A stretch of 64,000 nt of DNA from Burkholderia stagnalis. Lineage in GTDB: Bacteria > Pseudomonadota > Gammaproteobacteria > Burkholderiales > Burkholderiaceae. The number at the start of each line of letters is the position of its first letter. Position 1 is the first letter of the stretch. Made by a program: the position numbers and the translations under genes. The notes beneath the pieces are model-generated. The model saw only the letters and a list, made by a program, of their open reading frames with translations, searched no databases and was not told where the DNA came from. The stretch spans positions 161,467-225,466 of the forward strand of contig NZ_CADESW010000012.1 of the NCBI RefSeq assembly GCF_902830275.1. The letters run 5' to 3'. Below, in pieces: positions 29,872 to 39,400 of this stretch.

Positions 29872-30888
29872 ATGAAGCTCGGGCTGGGGAGTTGGCGTTT
29901 TTTTCTTGCATTTCTTGTTGCCATTTCCCACCTCTATGCACACATGATCGACGGTCCAGCTGCGTACGCGGTCTGGGGCTTCTTCGTGCTGAGCGGTTAC
30001 CTGATGACCCTCGTGCTCTCGACCAAGTACGGTCTGAAGCCAGAGGGATTACGGCACTATGCGTTCAATCGCCTGCTCCGAATCTATCCGTCGTTCATCG
30101 TCGCCGGCGCAATCGGGATCGTGACGATCGTCATGCTGCGCCATGTCGGCGTCGATCCGGCGGGACTGAATCCACAGTTTGCTTTTCCGAAAGGCCCCCT
30201 TGAATGGGTGTCGAACCTGCTGATGTTCCCCTTCGTCACGCAGCAAGGCCTGCCGGTTCCGGTTTCTGCCGCGCTATTCGTCGAAGTATGGGCATACGCA
30301 CTCCTGCCGCTCTTCGCGCGAGACAAGTATGCAGCGCTACTCGGGCTTGCCGTCGCCTTCTTCGCGAACGTGCAGTTCGGCTTCGACACGGCATCGTTCG
30401 TGCCGCGCTACTGCGGCTTCGCAACCGGGCTGATGCCGTTCGCAGCGGGGGCGGTCGTCTGCCACTATCGCGCGAGCCTTGCAAAGTTCGCTGCGCCGAT
30501 TCCGAGCATCGTCGTGTGGTGTGTACACGGCCTTTATTGGCTCGTCAATGACTCATGGCCGTGGACCTATGGCCTCTGGGTCTCCGTGATTCTGTCCGGA
30601 TGGGTGGTCCTGTCGCTCGCGCCGCGCAAGACGGCAGGTACCGACAAGATTCTCGGCGATCTCTCCTACCCGATGTACCTTCTTCACACGACCGTTGCCG
30701 CGTGGCTGTTGCCGCAGTTCGGGTTTGGCCGAAGCTTCAAGTTCTTCGCGCTGTCGTTCGCGATGACGATCGTCGTGTCGTGGATAATGCTGAAGCTGGT
30801 CGACTACCCGCTCCAGCGACTGAAGATCGGCCAGAGCCCCGCAGGGCGACCCGGCCCTGCCGCACCGCTGTCGGCGGATCGCGCCTGA
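29872..30888 (+). CDS. Membrane O-acyltransferase (acyltransferase 3 family)
   Basis: 338 residues with about ten hydrophobic helices. Family 3 acyltransferases (OafA, NodX and similar) add acetyl groups to surface sugars from the inner membrane. Visible are SHLYAHMIDGPAAYAVWGFFVLSGYLM near the N-terminus (SG of the conserved FFVLSGYL motif), FNRLLRIYP and a late LSYPMYLLH. Start 29872 has AAAGGA at proper distance; the ATG two codons earlier is too close to it. Transcribed against its neighbours, so probably a separately acquired decorating gene. Confidence 0.82.
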   Translation: MKLGLGSWRFFLAFLVAISHLYAHMIDGPAAYAVWGFFVLSGYLMTLVLSTKYGLKPEGLRHYAFNRLLRIYPSFIVAGAIGIVTIVMLRHVGVDPAGLNPQFAFPKGPLEWVSNLLMFPFVTQQGLPVPVSAALFVEVWAYALLPLFARDKYAALLGLAVAFFANVQFGFDTASFVPRYCGFATGLMPFAAGAVVCHYRASLAKFAAPIPSIVVWCVHGLYWLVNDSWPWTYGLWVSVILSGWVVLSLAPRKTAGTDKILGDLSYPMYLLHTTVAAWLLPQFGFGRSFKFFALSFAMTIVVSWIMLKLVDYPLQRLKIGQSPAGRPGPAAPLSADRA

Positions 30889-31171
30889 TCCGACGATTCG
30901 ACACCCCCGGGAGCGCACGACGACACGCCGCGCGCTTCGCATATCCCATTCCGTCGATCACCCGGTATCGCCCGGAGAGTCTCCAGGATTCTGCCGGTCC
31001 GAGCCGGTACTTCGGGCACCGAGCAACCGAATATACCGAAATATTCGACCGTGTACCTCATCAGGACGGTAGCGTACTATCCCTGCCTCGCGTGCGGCAT
31101 GGCAAGCAGGTCCATTGAGCACCCCTACCCTTTCGGAATCGCGCTTCACCAGTTCTCACTCAGGATGTCCA

Positions 31172-31972
31172 ATGCGTCATGTAATCGTCCACTACCATCT
31201 GTTTAAGAATGCGGGATCGACATTCGATGCGATCATGACCCGCAACTTCGCCGGCAAAGCGAACGGCTCGATCGAAGGCACGATGCCGTGGGACACGTTG
31301 CAGCCCGACGAGATGCAGGCATTCGTCAAGAACAACCCCCAGCTGAAATTCGTCACCAGCCACCAGGCTCGCCTTCCCTGCCTGCCTGTCGAAGGCACGC
31401 AAATTCATCCTGTCTTTTTCATTCGACACCCGATCGATCGAGTCGAATCGGTGTACATGTTCGAGCGCCGACAGGCCGAAGACAGCAAAAGCCCGAGCGT
31501 CGCGATTGCACGCCAGCACGGTCTCGCAGGCTTCGTGGAGTGGATCCTGAGCAGCGAGTCGACCGTCGTCGCAAGAGACTTCCAGGTCGCTCACCTTGCC
31601 GCCGTAGATCGGGACATGCGTGTCGCACGCGCCACGCTAGAGCAGTTGGATATTTCGATTCAACGCATTCACGAAGCGCCTTTCGTCGGTCTCGTCGATC
31701 GGTTCCACGAATCGATGCAGGTGCTGAGCCACTATCTGCGGCCCTTCTTCGGCAACCTGGATTTCACCTACAGCATCGAGAACCGCAGCGAAGGCCGGGC
31801 AGCCACGCTCGACGAGCGCCTCGCCCGAATCGAACAATCGATCGGTAAAACGCTGTACGACCAGCTGCTCGACTGCAATGCGCTCGACATGGCGCTCTAT
31901 GATGTGGCGGCGGCACGCGCTGACGCGGATATTCGCCGGATCGCGGAGCTAGAAGGCACCGTTACGCAGTAA
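31172..31972 (+). CDS. Sulfotransferase-like protein (carbohydrate sulfotransferase fold)
   Basis: 266 residues. HYHLFKNAGST at 7-17 resembles the 5'-phosphosulfate loop (HIPKTAGT type) of PAPS-dependent carbohydrate sulfotransferases, and FFIRHPIDRVESVY at 82-95 the 3'-phosphate site with Arg85 and Ser93. No signal peptide or membrane helix, so cytoplasmic. AGGA six bases upstream supports this ATG; a TTG at 31115 would add 19 residues. Its position in the polysaccharide region suggests sulfation of a surface sugar, an inference. A stand-alone gene, 283 bp after the acyltransferase. Confidence 0.65.
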   Translation: MRHVIVHYHLFKNAGSTFDAIMTRNFAGKANGSIEGTMPWDTLQPDEMQAFVKNNPQLKFVTSHQARLPCLPVEGTQIHPVFFIRHPIDRVESVYMFERRQAEDSKSPSVAIARQHGLAGFVEWILSSESTVVARDFQVAHLAAVDRDMRVARATLEQLDISIQRIHEAPFVGLVDRFHESMQVLSHYLRPFFGNLDFTYSIENRSEGRAATLDERLARIEQSIGKTLYDQLLDCNALDMALYDVAAARADADIRRIAELEGTVTQ

Positions 31973-31983
31973 TTCTGCGTAAC
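31961..31983. repeat. 9-bp palindrome spanning the sulfotransferase stop codon
   Basis: GTTACGCAG-taatt-CTGCGTAAC is a perfect inverted repeat whose loop includes the TAA stop. It is followed directly by a second hairpin. Confidence 0.75.
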
Positions 31984-32006
31984 GCAGGCGCCGACGCGGC
32001 GCCTGC
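31984..32006. repeat. 10-bp GC-rich hairpin directly after the first palindrome
   Basis: GCAGGCGCCG-acg-CGGCGCCTGC is a perfect stem without a T-run. Together with the adjacent palindrome it could form a two-stem end structure for the sulfotransferase transcript. Confidence 0.65.
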
Positions 32007-32601
32007 CATCGGGCTATCGGACCCAGCCGCGCCGAATCACCGGATACAGTGCGACAAGATGCCGGACAGGGATGAGCGCGTGCAAAGCGTACGTACTTCC
32101 GTACGCTAACGACCGCACCACGTGTAGTACACGCCATTCACGACGTGCGCCGACCTTCGGCGACCGACGCGACTCGTCAAGTCGACTCGATTACACCGGC
32201 GATACATTTGCGCAACTGTAATCGCGTCGGCGACAAGTCACTCGCCGGTTGCATTGTCAACCAGAGTGACGCCGTACTTGCCCTCCGGTCTTTGAAGTTG
32301 CCGTCAACGCCGACCGACACGAAGGTGCCGCGTTCGTCGATCGCGATAGTGGTTTTCGCGCGAGCGCTCAACGGCACGCGGTAATACAGCGAACGCGCGA
32401 GACGCAGGAGTTGCGCGTGCGTCTGCACGGCCTGCATGTCCGCGCAGCGGAGAGGGATCATGCACCTCGACCGGGATGCCACGACGAACCGGAATTCGCC
32501 CTTCATCTGCTCAGTTTCCTGCCGGGCCGATTCGGGCCGCACGAGCCATTCCGCCCGCTCACCCTGCAGTTTATACAGCGCGGGAGCGATGCAGAAGCTG
32601 C
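32007..32601. other. Gap of 595 bp with no confident gene
   Basis: No recognised gene. The longest frame that could be a relic is on the minus strand at 32177-32542 (121 residues, with LARSLYYRVPLSARAK, which loosely resembles linker segments of glycan enzymes). Several short frames occur but none has a clear ribosome site. Possibly decayed DNA left by exchange of polysaccharide genes. Confidence 0.4.
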
Positions 32602-33165
32602 TCAGGCTCGTCGATCGAGTGTTTCGACGATCGGTTCGAGCGAATGGACGACCCTACAACCGTCCGGCGGAATGGGGGCCGCCGCGTCGTCGACCAGCCA
32701 GAACACATGCTCGACGCCTGCCGACTGGGCGGCCTCGATGTCGGTTCGATTGTCGCCGACCATGATGGAATGACTCATGTCGACGTCGAATTCATCACGC
32801 GCCGCGAACAACATGCCGGGCTTTGGCTTGCGGCAATCGCAATGGATCTTGTATGCCCCCACGCCTGCGTCCGGATGGTGCGGACAAAAGTAGACCTTGT
32901 CGATCACGGCATCTTGCTCGGCGAATTCCCCGACCATCCAGTCAGTGAACACATGGAACGTCTCCTCCGTGTAGAACCCGCGGCCGATTCCGGCCTGGTT
33001 GGTCACGACGAAAACCCGATACCCCGCACAATTCGCCGCCCGCACCAGATCGAAGATGCCCGGGACAAACCTGCAATCCTCCGGGCGGTGCAGATAGCCG
33101 GTATCGACATTGACCACGCCGTCGCGGTCCAGAAACAACGCAGGCGTCACATTACGCTCCAGCAA
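32602..33165 (-). CDS. gmhB: D-glycero-D-manno-heptose 1,7-bisphosphate 7-phosphatase
   Basis: 187 residues. HAD-family phosphatase with ALFLDRDGVVN (nucleophile Asp), VVTNQAGIGRG, the zinc site CPHHPDAGVGAYKIHCDCRKPKPGML (Cys/His set) and VGDNRTDIEAA. It removes the 7-phosphate of heptose bisphosphate. Last gene of the heptose cassette, overlapping the guanylyltransferase by 14 bp. In this context it should serve the GDP-D-glycero-alpha-manno-heptose branch. Confidence 0.9.
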   Translation of the reverse strand: MLERNVTPALFLDRDGVVNVDTGYLHRPEDCRFVPGIFDLVRAANCAGYRVFVVTNQAGIGRGFYTEETFHVFTDWMVGEFAEQDAVIDKVYFCPHHPDAGVGAYKIHCDCRKPKPGMLFAARDEFDVDMSHSIMVGDNRTDIEAAQSAGVEHVFWLVDDAAAPIPPDGCRVVHSLEPIVETLDRRA

Positions 33166-33862
33166 TCATCGCAGGCACTTCGGTCTGTGCTCGCGCATAG
33201 TCCTCAGGCACGCCGATGTCGATGAAACGGGACACGCAGTCGAAAGCGACGACCCGCATCTCGCCCAGATGCGCGGCCAGCAGATCGCCTTCGAACGAAA
33301 ACCTGCCCGTAAGGCCGAATCGCGCAAACAGCTCGCGCTTGACGACGTACACGCCGGCGTTGATGTGGCCCGGCCCGGCGATGCCTTTTTCCGTAAAGCC
33401 AATCACGCGGTTGTCGGTACGATCGATCTGCACGGCGCCATAGCGGGAAATGTCTTCCACCCGGGCAACCGCCATCGCGACGTCCGCCTCCGCTTCTTGC
33501 GCATCGCGCACGAATTTGCGGATATCGAGCGTAGAAATCGTGTCCCCATTCAACACCAGCGCGCTGTCAACATCCGCACTGTCGAAAACATTGACGATCG
33601 CACCGCCCGTGCCGAGCGGTGACTCTTCGGGTACATAGGCAACACGCATCATGCCGAATTGCGTACCGAAGTATTCCGCGATGGCTTCGCGCTTGTACCC
33701 CACGGACAAGTAGGTCTGCTCGACGCCGTGCGCCCGCAGGTAGCCAAGCAGCCACCAAAGGAACGGCTTCTCCGCGACGTTGGCCATCGGCTTTGGCAGG
33801 TCCGGAACGACCGCGCGCAGGCGGGTGCCGAGCCCGCCGGCCAGAACGATTGCAGGAATCAT
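33152..33862 (-). CDS. hddC: D-glycero-alpha-D-manno-heptose 1-phosphate guanylyltransferase
   Basis: 236 residues from the ATG of MIPAIVLAGGLGTRLR. Sugar-nucleotidyltransferase: the G-rich AGGLGTRL loop, LPKPMANV and VLNGDTI are intact. Similar to HddC/WcbM enzymes that make GDP-heptose. The ATG overlaps the gmhA stop by 4 bp; a longer frame starting inside gmhA is rejected. Guanine specificity is inferred from gene context. Confidence 0.85.
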   Translation of the reverse strand: MIPAIVLAGGLGTRLRAVVPDLPKPMANVAEKPFLWWLLGYLRAHGVEQTYLSVGYKREAIAEYFGTQFGMMRVAYVPEESPLGTGGAIVNVFDSADVDSALVLNGDTISTLDIRKFVRDAQEAEADVAMAVARVEDISRYGAVQIDRTDNRVIGFTEKGIAGPGHINAGVYVVKRELFARFGLTGRFSFEGDLLAAHLGEMRVVAFDCVSRFIDIGVPEDYARAQTEVPAMIAGA

Positions 33863-34440
33863 GGACGTTTGAACACGCGCTCTTCGACCAAGCCGCAGAC
33901 GATATGGCCGAGCAGAATATGGCCTTCCTGGATCTTCGGCGTCTCGCGGGACGGCACGCACACGCACAGGTCTGCCAACTCGCCCATCGCATTGCTGTTC
34001 GCGCCGGTGAAACCCGTGACGAACAGACCGTTCTTGCGGGCCTCCTCCATCGCGCGCAGGACATTCGGCGAACGGCCCGACGTCGAGATGCCCCAGAACA
34101 CGTCACCCGGCCGCCCCAGCGCCTGAACCTGACGCTCGAACAGCTTCTCGTAGCCGTAGTCGTTGCCGATCGCCGTCAGCACCGACGTGTCGGTAGTCAA
34201 CGCGATCGCCGGCAGACCCGGACGATCGAAGTTGAAACGGCTCACGAACTCGCCTGCGATATGCTGAGCGTCCGCCGCGCTGCCGCCGTTACCGGCGATC
34301 AGCACCTTGCCGCCTGCGCCAAGCGCCGCGACGATCTGGTCGACGAGCTTTTCCACGGTGCCGAGCAGCGAGTCATCGTTGCGAATGGCCGTGAAAATCT
34401 CGATCGCCTTGTCGACCTGAGCAATGATGGAATCTTTCAT
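33859..34440 (-). CDS. gmhA: Sedoheptulose 7-phosphate isomerase (phosphoheptose isomerase)
   Basis: 193 residues, SIS-domain family length. Converts sedoheptulose 7-phosphate to D-manno-heptose 7-phosphate. GNGGSAADAQHIAGEF and ISTSGRSPNV are the phosphosugar-binding loops; LLGHIVCGLVEE is a late family motif. Lies 3 bp after hddA. A second gmhA for LPS core heptose is likely elsewhere in the genome, as in B. pseudomallei; that is inference. Confidence 0.92.
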   Translation of the reverse strand: MKDSIIAQVDKAIEIFTAIRNDDSLLGTVEKLVDQIVAALGAGGKVLIAGNGGSAADAQHIAGEFVSRFNFDRPGLPAIALTTDTSVLTAIGNDYGYEKLFERQVQALGRPGDVFWGISTSGRSPNVLRAMEEARKNGLFVTGFTGANSNAMGELADLCVCVPSRETPKIQEGHILLGHIVCGLVEERVFKRP

Positions 34441-34443
34441 GAG

Positions 34444-35469
34444 TTAGTTTCTCCAGGAATACGCGCCGTGCTCGGTAAAGTTGCAGGTAAAGACCTGGCC
34501 CGAGAATTCGCTCAACTTACGCATGACCGCGGGCCGTGATGTCGGTTCGACGATGAACATCATGAAGCCGCCGCCGCCCGCACCGGACACCTTACCGGCC
34601 AGCGCGCCTGCTGCGAGCGCCGCATCGTAGACCTGGTCAATCGATGAGTTGCTGATGCTCTTCGCGGTCTTTTTCTTCGATTCCCAAGAGAGCCGCATCG
34701 ATTGTGCGAACCGTTCGAAGTCGCCCTTCAGGATCGCTTCCTTCATCTTGGTCGCCTCTTCCCGAACCCGGTGCAGCGCCTCGAGCGACGTCGTGTCCTT
34801 GTCAGTGACGCTGGCCGTCTGCTGCTCGATAATCTTCGCGGATTCGCGCGATACGCCGGTATAGAAAAGCACCAGTGACGATTCAAGCTCGGCCTTCACC
34901 GATTGCTTGATGCGCAGCGGATTGACGATCACGCGATCGCCGCCGTAGAACTCCATGAAGTTCAGGCCGCCGAACGCCGCTGCATACTGATCCTGCTTCC
35001 CGCCGGCGAGCCGGAGGTCGCCGCGCTCGATTTCATACGCCAGATGCGCGACGTCGTATTCGCCGAGCGGAATCTGCAGATACTCGCAGAACGCATGCAC
35101 GAGCGCCACCACCATCGTCGATGACGATCCGAGACCCGATCCGGGAGGCGCCTCCGAATGCGTCGTGATCGTGACCGCAAGTGGCTCGCCCCCGTTGTAG
35201 TCGCGCACGATGCGGTTATACACGCCGACGTGGAGGCCAAGTCCGGCCACCGGCTCGAGCACGGCGGCCGCCGGCCCCTGCCACTCGACGCAGTTGTCAG
35301 CGGCCACTAGGCGAACATCACCGTCGTCGCGCGTCGCGATAGTCGCATACGCATACTTGTCGATCGTCACATTCAGTACCAGACCGCCGAAGCGGTCCGA
35401 ATAAGGCGACACGTCGGTACCGCCACCGGCAAGCCCGAGCCGCAGCGGTGCCCTGGAACGAACGATCAT
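34444..35469 (-). CDS. hddA: D-glycero-alpha-D-manno-heptose 7-phosphate kinase
   Basis: 341 residues from the ATG of MIVRSRAPLRLGLAGGGTD. GHMP kinase: GLAGGGTDV near the start, the P-loop-like PPGSGLGSSSTM (about 108-119) and KVSGAGGGGFMM near 285-297. Phosphorylates O1 of heptose 7-phosphate in the alpha configuration, the committing step to GDP-heptose. Overlaps the upstream SDR gene by 4 bp. Confidence 0.88.
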   Translation of the reverse strand: MIVRSRAPLRLGLAGGGTDVSPYSDRFGGLVLNVTIDKYAYATIATRDDGDVRLVAADNCVEWQGPAAAVLEPVAGLGLHVGVYNRIVRDYNGGEPLAVTITTHSEAPPGSGLGSSSTMVVALVHAFCEYLQIPLGEYDVAHLAYEIERGDLRLAGGKQDQYAAAFGGLNFMEFYGGDRVIVNPLRIKQSVKAELESSLVLFYTGVSRESAKIIEQQTASVTDKDTTSLEALHRVREEATKMKEAILKGDFERFAQSMRLSWESKKKTAKSISNSSIDQVYDAALAAGALAGKVSGAGGGGFMMFIVEPTSRPAVMRKLSEFSGQVFTCNFTEHGAYSWRN

Positions 35470-36431
35470 GATTTCGCCTCCTGCTGCGATAGCGTGCGAC
35501 GCCAGTAGGCCAGCATGTCGTTGACGGTCTGCGACAGCGGGATCGCCTGCTTCCAGCCCGTCGCCTCGATCAGGTGCGTTGAGTCGCCGAAAATGACCTT
35601 CTCGTCGCTCGGTCGCAGTAGCGCCGGATCTGTTTCGAGCGTAAACGGCACCTTCGATGCGGCCGCGATCAGATCGACGATTTCGCGGATCTGGTAAGTC
35701 TTCGAGCCGCTCACGTTGTAGACGCCGCCAGGGGCGCCCCGCTCCGCCAGCAGTTCGAGTGCGCGCGCTAGGTCGCGGACGTCGGTAATCGCCCGATGCG
35801 TCTCCAGGTTGCCGACACGCAGTACTGGTGCGATCTCGCCGGCTTCGATGCGGGCGACGCGTTGCGTAAAGTCCGCACACACGTCACCGGTCTTGCGCGG
35901 GCCGGTAGTATTGAAGATCCGCGCGCACACTGCGCGAATCCGGTTGTTGGCCCAGTACTGAAGCGCGAGCATTTCCGTGGCGACCTTGCTGACGCCGTAC
36001 GGATGCATCGGGCGCATCGGATGCGATTCCTTGACCGGAATGGCATCGGCCTCGACTTCGCCGTACTGCGCGCTTGAGCACGCGACAACAACAACGGGAT
36101 CGATACCGGCCGCGCGAATCGCTTCGAAGACGTTCGACGTGCCGACCACGTTCGTCTCAAGGGTCTCGGCCGGTGCGGTCCACGACAGTGCCGGGTAGCT
36201 TTGCGCAGACAGCAGGTAGACGATATCCGGGCGCGCCGCCTTCATCACCGCATCGATCTGCTCGCGGTAACGAATGTCGCACCGGACGATTCGATCGGTG
36301 AATCTGGCCCAATCACCAGTCCCGATCGTCGCGTGGTAATGTGTGCCGGTCACGTCGTGTCCGGCGGCTGTCGCGCGCTCCATCAAATAACTACCGACGA
36401 ATCCGGTAGCGCCCAAGATCAGGATTCTCAT
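35466..36431 (-). CDS. SDR enzyme of the heptose cassette (GDP-sugar 4,6-dehydratase or 4-reductase type)
   Basis: 321 residues. Extended SDR with GATGFVGSYL, YLLSAQS, NVVGTSNVFEAIR, VACSSAQYGE and YGVSK (YxxxK). Its place before hddA resembles wcbK in the B. pseudomallei capsule locus, where GDP-heptose becomes the 6-deoxy sugar. However, where GDP-mannose dehydratases have Thr-Ser-Glu, this protein reads Ser-Ala-Gln, so it may be a reductase or epimerase instead. No obvious partner enzyme is next to it. Function therefore left open. Confidence 0.7.
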   Translation of the reverse strand: MRILILGATGFVGSYLMERATAAGHDVTGTHYHATIGTGDWARFTDRIVRCDIRYREQIDAVMKAARPDIVYLLSAQSYPALSWTAPAETLETNVVGTSNVFEAIRAAGIDPVVVVACSSAQYGEVEADAIPVKESHPMRPMHPYGVSKVATEMLALQYWANNRIRAVCARIFNTTGPRKTGDVCADFTQRVARIEAGEIAPVLRVGNLETHRAITDVRDLARALELLAERGAPGGVYNVSGSKTYQIREIVDLIAAASKVPFTLETDPALLRPSDEKVIFGDSTHLIEATGWKQAIPLSQTVNDMLAYWRRTLSQQEAKS

Positions 36432-36450
36432 TATCAGCCTCTTCTAGCTC

Positions 36451-39400
36451 TTAATTGGTACGATGGGCTTGCAAGCGTTCCACAACGCTCGGATACGGCG
36501 TCGGATCGACATCGGTCGCAACAATGCGCCAGAGCGCGTCCTCCGAAAACCGCATGCGTGCGAATTCCTGCGAATGTTTCGAGACGCGCAGCCAGAGATC
36601 GTCGTCGGACAACAACGCAATCACGTGGTCGGCGAATTGCTGTTCTTCGTCCGAAACCGCTAGGAACGATGCAGCATCCGCAAGGCCCTGCATGCCCGCA
36701 CTTGACGTCACGCAGGGCAATCCGAAACGCATCGCCTCGACGACTTTGCCCTTCATTCCGCCCCCGAAGCGCAGTGGCGCGACGCACGCGCGACTGTCGC
36801 GATAGTAGTTCGCGAGCACCTCGTCGGATACGTACCCTGTCACGCTCACGTTCCGGCCGGCAAGCGCCTTCACCTTATCAGTCGGATTTGACCCGACGAT
36901 GTACAGATGCACATCGGGACATTCCTCGAGAATTTTCGGGAGAACCCGCGAGACAAACCACTCAGCGGCATCCGCATTCGGCGCGTGCCCGAACCCGGCA
37001 ACGAAAATCAAATCCTTCCGGCTCGCGAGATTCTGCCACGGTTCGACCGGGAAACTGTCGAATGCGTAGACCGGGATCGTATACGCCCTGGATCGGGAAT
37101 CGTTGGCAACGAGCCATTCGTGCACGTAAGCCGTTTCGAGATCCGACGGATAGTAGATCGCATCGACCTTGCGCCAAAGCGCGTGCTCCCATTCACGCAC
37201 TTGCCTCAGCTCCGCTTCGAGCCCCGCGTTCCGCTGGATGGCCAGTTGATCCTGCAGCCGGCGATGATGGACGTCGTGCCCGTAATACATGATCGTCGCA
37301 GCCGAGTGCTTCCGGATCGCGTCGACGAATTCGATCGACACATGCGGACGGCTCAGCAGCACGTAATCGACGAACTGGCCGTTCTGCGCGATCCATTGAT
37401 CGAACTTCCCCGCGTATTCCGCGCCGTAGAAGATCTCTACGCCGATCTGCTCAAGCTTCTGTGCATACTCCGGGTCATACCAGAGGTTGTGCGGCCAGAA
37501 CTTCACGTTAAGCCCATGCTTCTGGAAGAGGCGCATGAACTGCCACATGGTGCGCGACCCCGCATCCCGATCCGGCTGCGGCACATAGTGGTCGATCACA
37601 AGCACCGTCTTGTTCAGCGTCGAGCGATCCTTCGCGAGAAAGACGCCTTCGCCGTTCGGAAAATGCTCGCGCTCGAGACGCGCGCGCCACCGCTCAACGA
37701 ACTTCTTCTGATTGACTACCTGGTACGCCTTCACGCCACTCGACGTGTCGGTGCCATGCGATACGCCCTCGTAGTGCACGACGACGGACTTGGGCTGATA
37801 GCGGACCCGCAGCCCTTTTTCGCGCACTTGGAATGCGAGGTCGGTGTCCTCGCAATAGGCAGGCACGTACAGTTCGTCGAAGCCACCGAGTTCGCGGAAC
37901 AACGCGGTTGGAATCAGCAGCGATGCGCCCGAGCAATAGTCGGTATCCTTCACGTACTCGTAGACGCTGCGTCTCGGGTCGTCAAGGCGACCAAAATTCC
38001 ACGCCGAACCATCCCGCCACATGATCCCGCCAGCCTCCTGCTGTCGGCCATCCGGATATATGAGCTTGGAGCCCACCATCCCGCAGTCGGGCTCATGCGC
38101 AAATACGTCGAGCATCGCATCGAGCCAGCCCGCCGTCACCTCGGTGTCGTTATTCAGGAAGTAGACGTATTCACCGCGCGCATGCGTAACCGCCTGGTTG
38201 CACGACCGCAGAAAGCCGAGGTTGGTTTCGTTAAGGAAGAACCGCAGGCCGGGCACACCCTGCAGGCGCAGAATCTCGTCGTCACCGGACGCATCCTCGG
38301 CAACGATGACTTCGACGGGCACGGTCGGGAGATGGCGCGCGATCGACCGCAGGCACGATACCGTGTGCACGATGTTGCCGTAGGTCGGAATGATGATCGA
38401 AACGACCGGCACCGCGACTTCGTCGAACCGCAGCATCATCAGCGCCTCGTCGATCTGCTCGCGCGCGACCTGCTGCGTATCGATCGGTGCCGGCATCTGT
38501 CCGCGCCGATGACGGTCCCACACCTCGTAGTGAACGACGCCCTGGAAGACCCAGCCGCCGTGGCGATAGGCGAAATCGACGCCCCAGTCCTTCCAAGCTT
38601 TCGGCAATGGCGCGCGCTTGTATGCCGCGCGAGCGGCGCGCACGAGGCCGGGGCGCATGCGCGCGCGCGACGCGTGCTTGGCGCCCTGCGTCGCGCGCAC
38701 GATTGCGCGCAGCGGCGCCGTCACCTTCCACGAGCGCGACTCGAGCATCTCGTCGAGCGCGCCATTCACTTGGTCGCGCTGATGCGTCAACTGCTCGCAA
38801 CGGCCGATCAGCTCCGCATTGCGCGCCTTCGCGTCGTGCAATTCCTGCTCGAGCGCAAGCGCCTTTGCGTACCGCTCCTGCCATTCCTGCTCGAGACGGC
38901 TGACGCTTGCCGCATACGAGACGTTGTCACCCAACGCCACATCGTGAAGCGCGCGCAACGATTCGTGATCGGCCGCCAGCGTGGCAATACGCTCGGACAG
39001 TCGCGCGTTTTCGGCGATCAACGCCGTGCGTTCTCCCCGCAACGCCGCAATGCTCTGCACATGCGCGCCGCACTCTACCTGGAGGGACGCCAGCCGGCTT
39101 CTGACATCGGTCAATTCGTCGCCGAGCCTCTCCGCCAATCGGCTGCGCTCGTCGAATTCGCGCTGCAGCGCTTCGAGGCACGCGCGGGTACCAGAGTCCG
39201 GCGTCGCACCCGAGCAAGCCGTTTCCATGCGGCCGAGCTCATCGCGCAGTGTCGCACGCTCAGCATCGAGTTCAAGCGCCCAGCGCGAGCGATCCTCAAA
39301 TTCGTTCTGCAGCTCCGCGTGACGCGTGCGAAGCGCGTCGATCTCGTCGCTGACGCTCGACGCCCAGCGCAGCACGTCTTCCCGCTGCGCATACAGGTCC

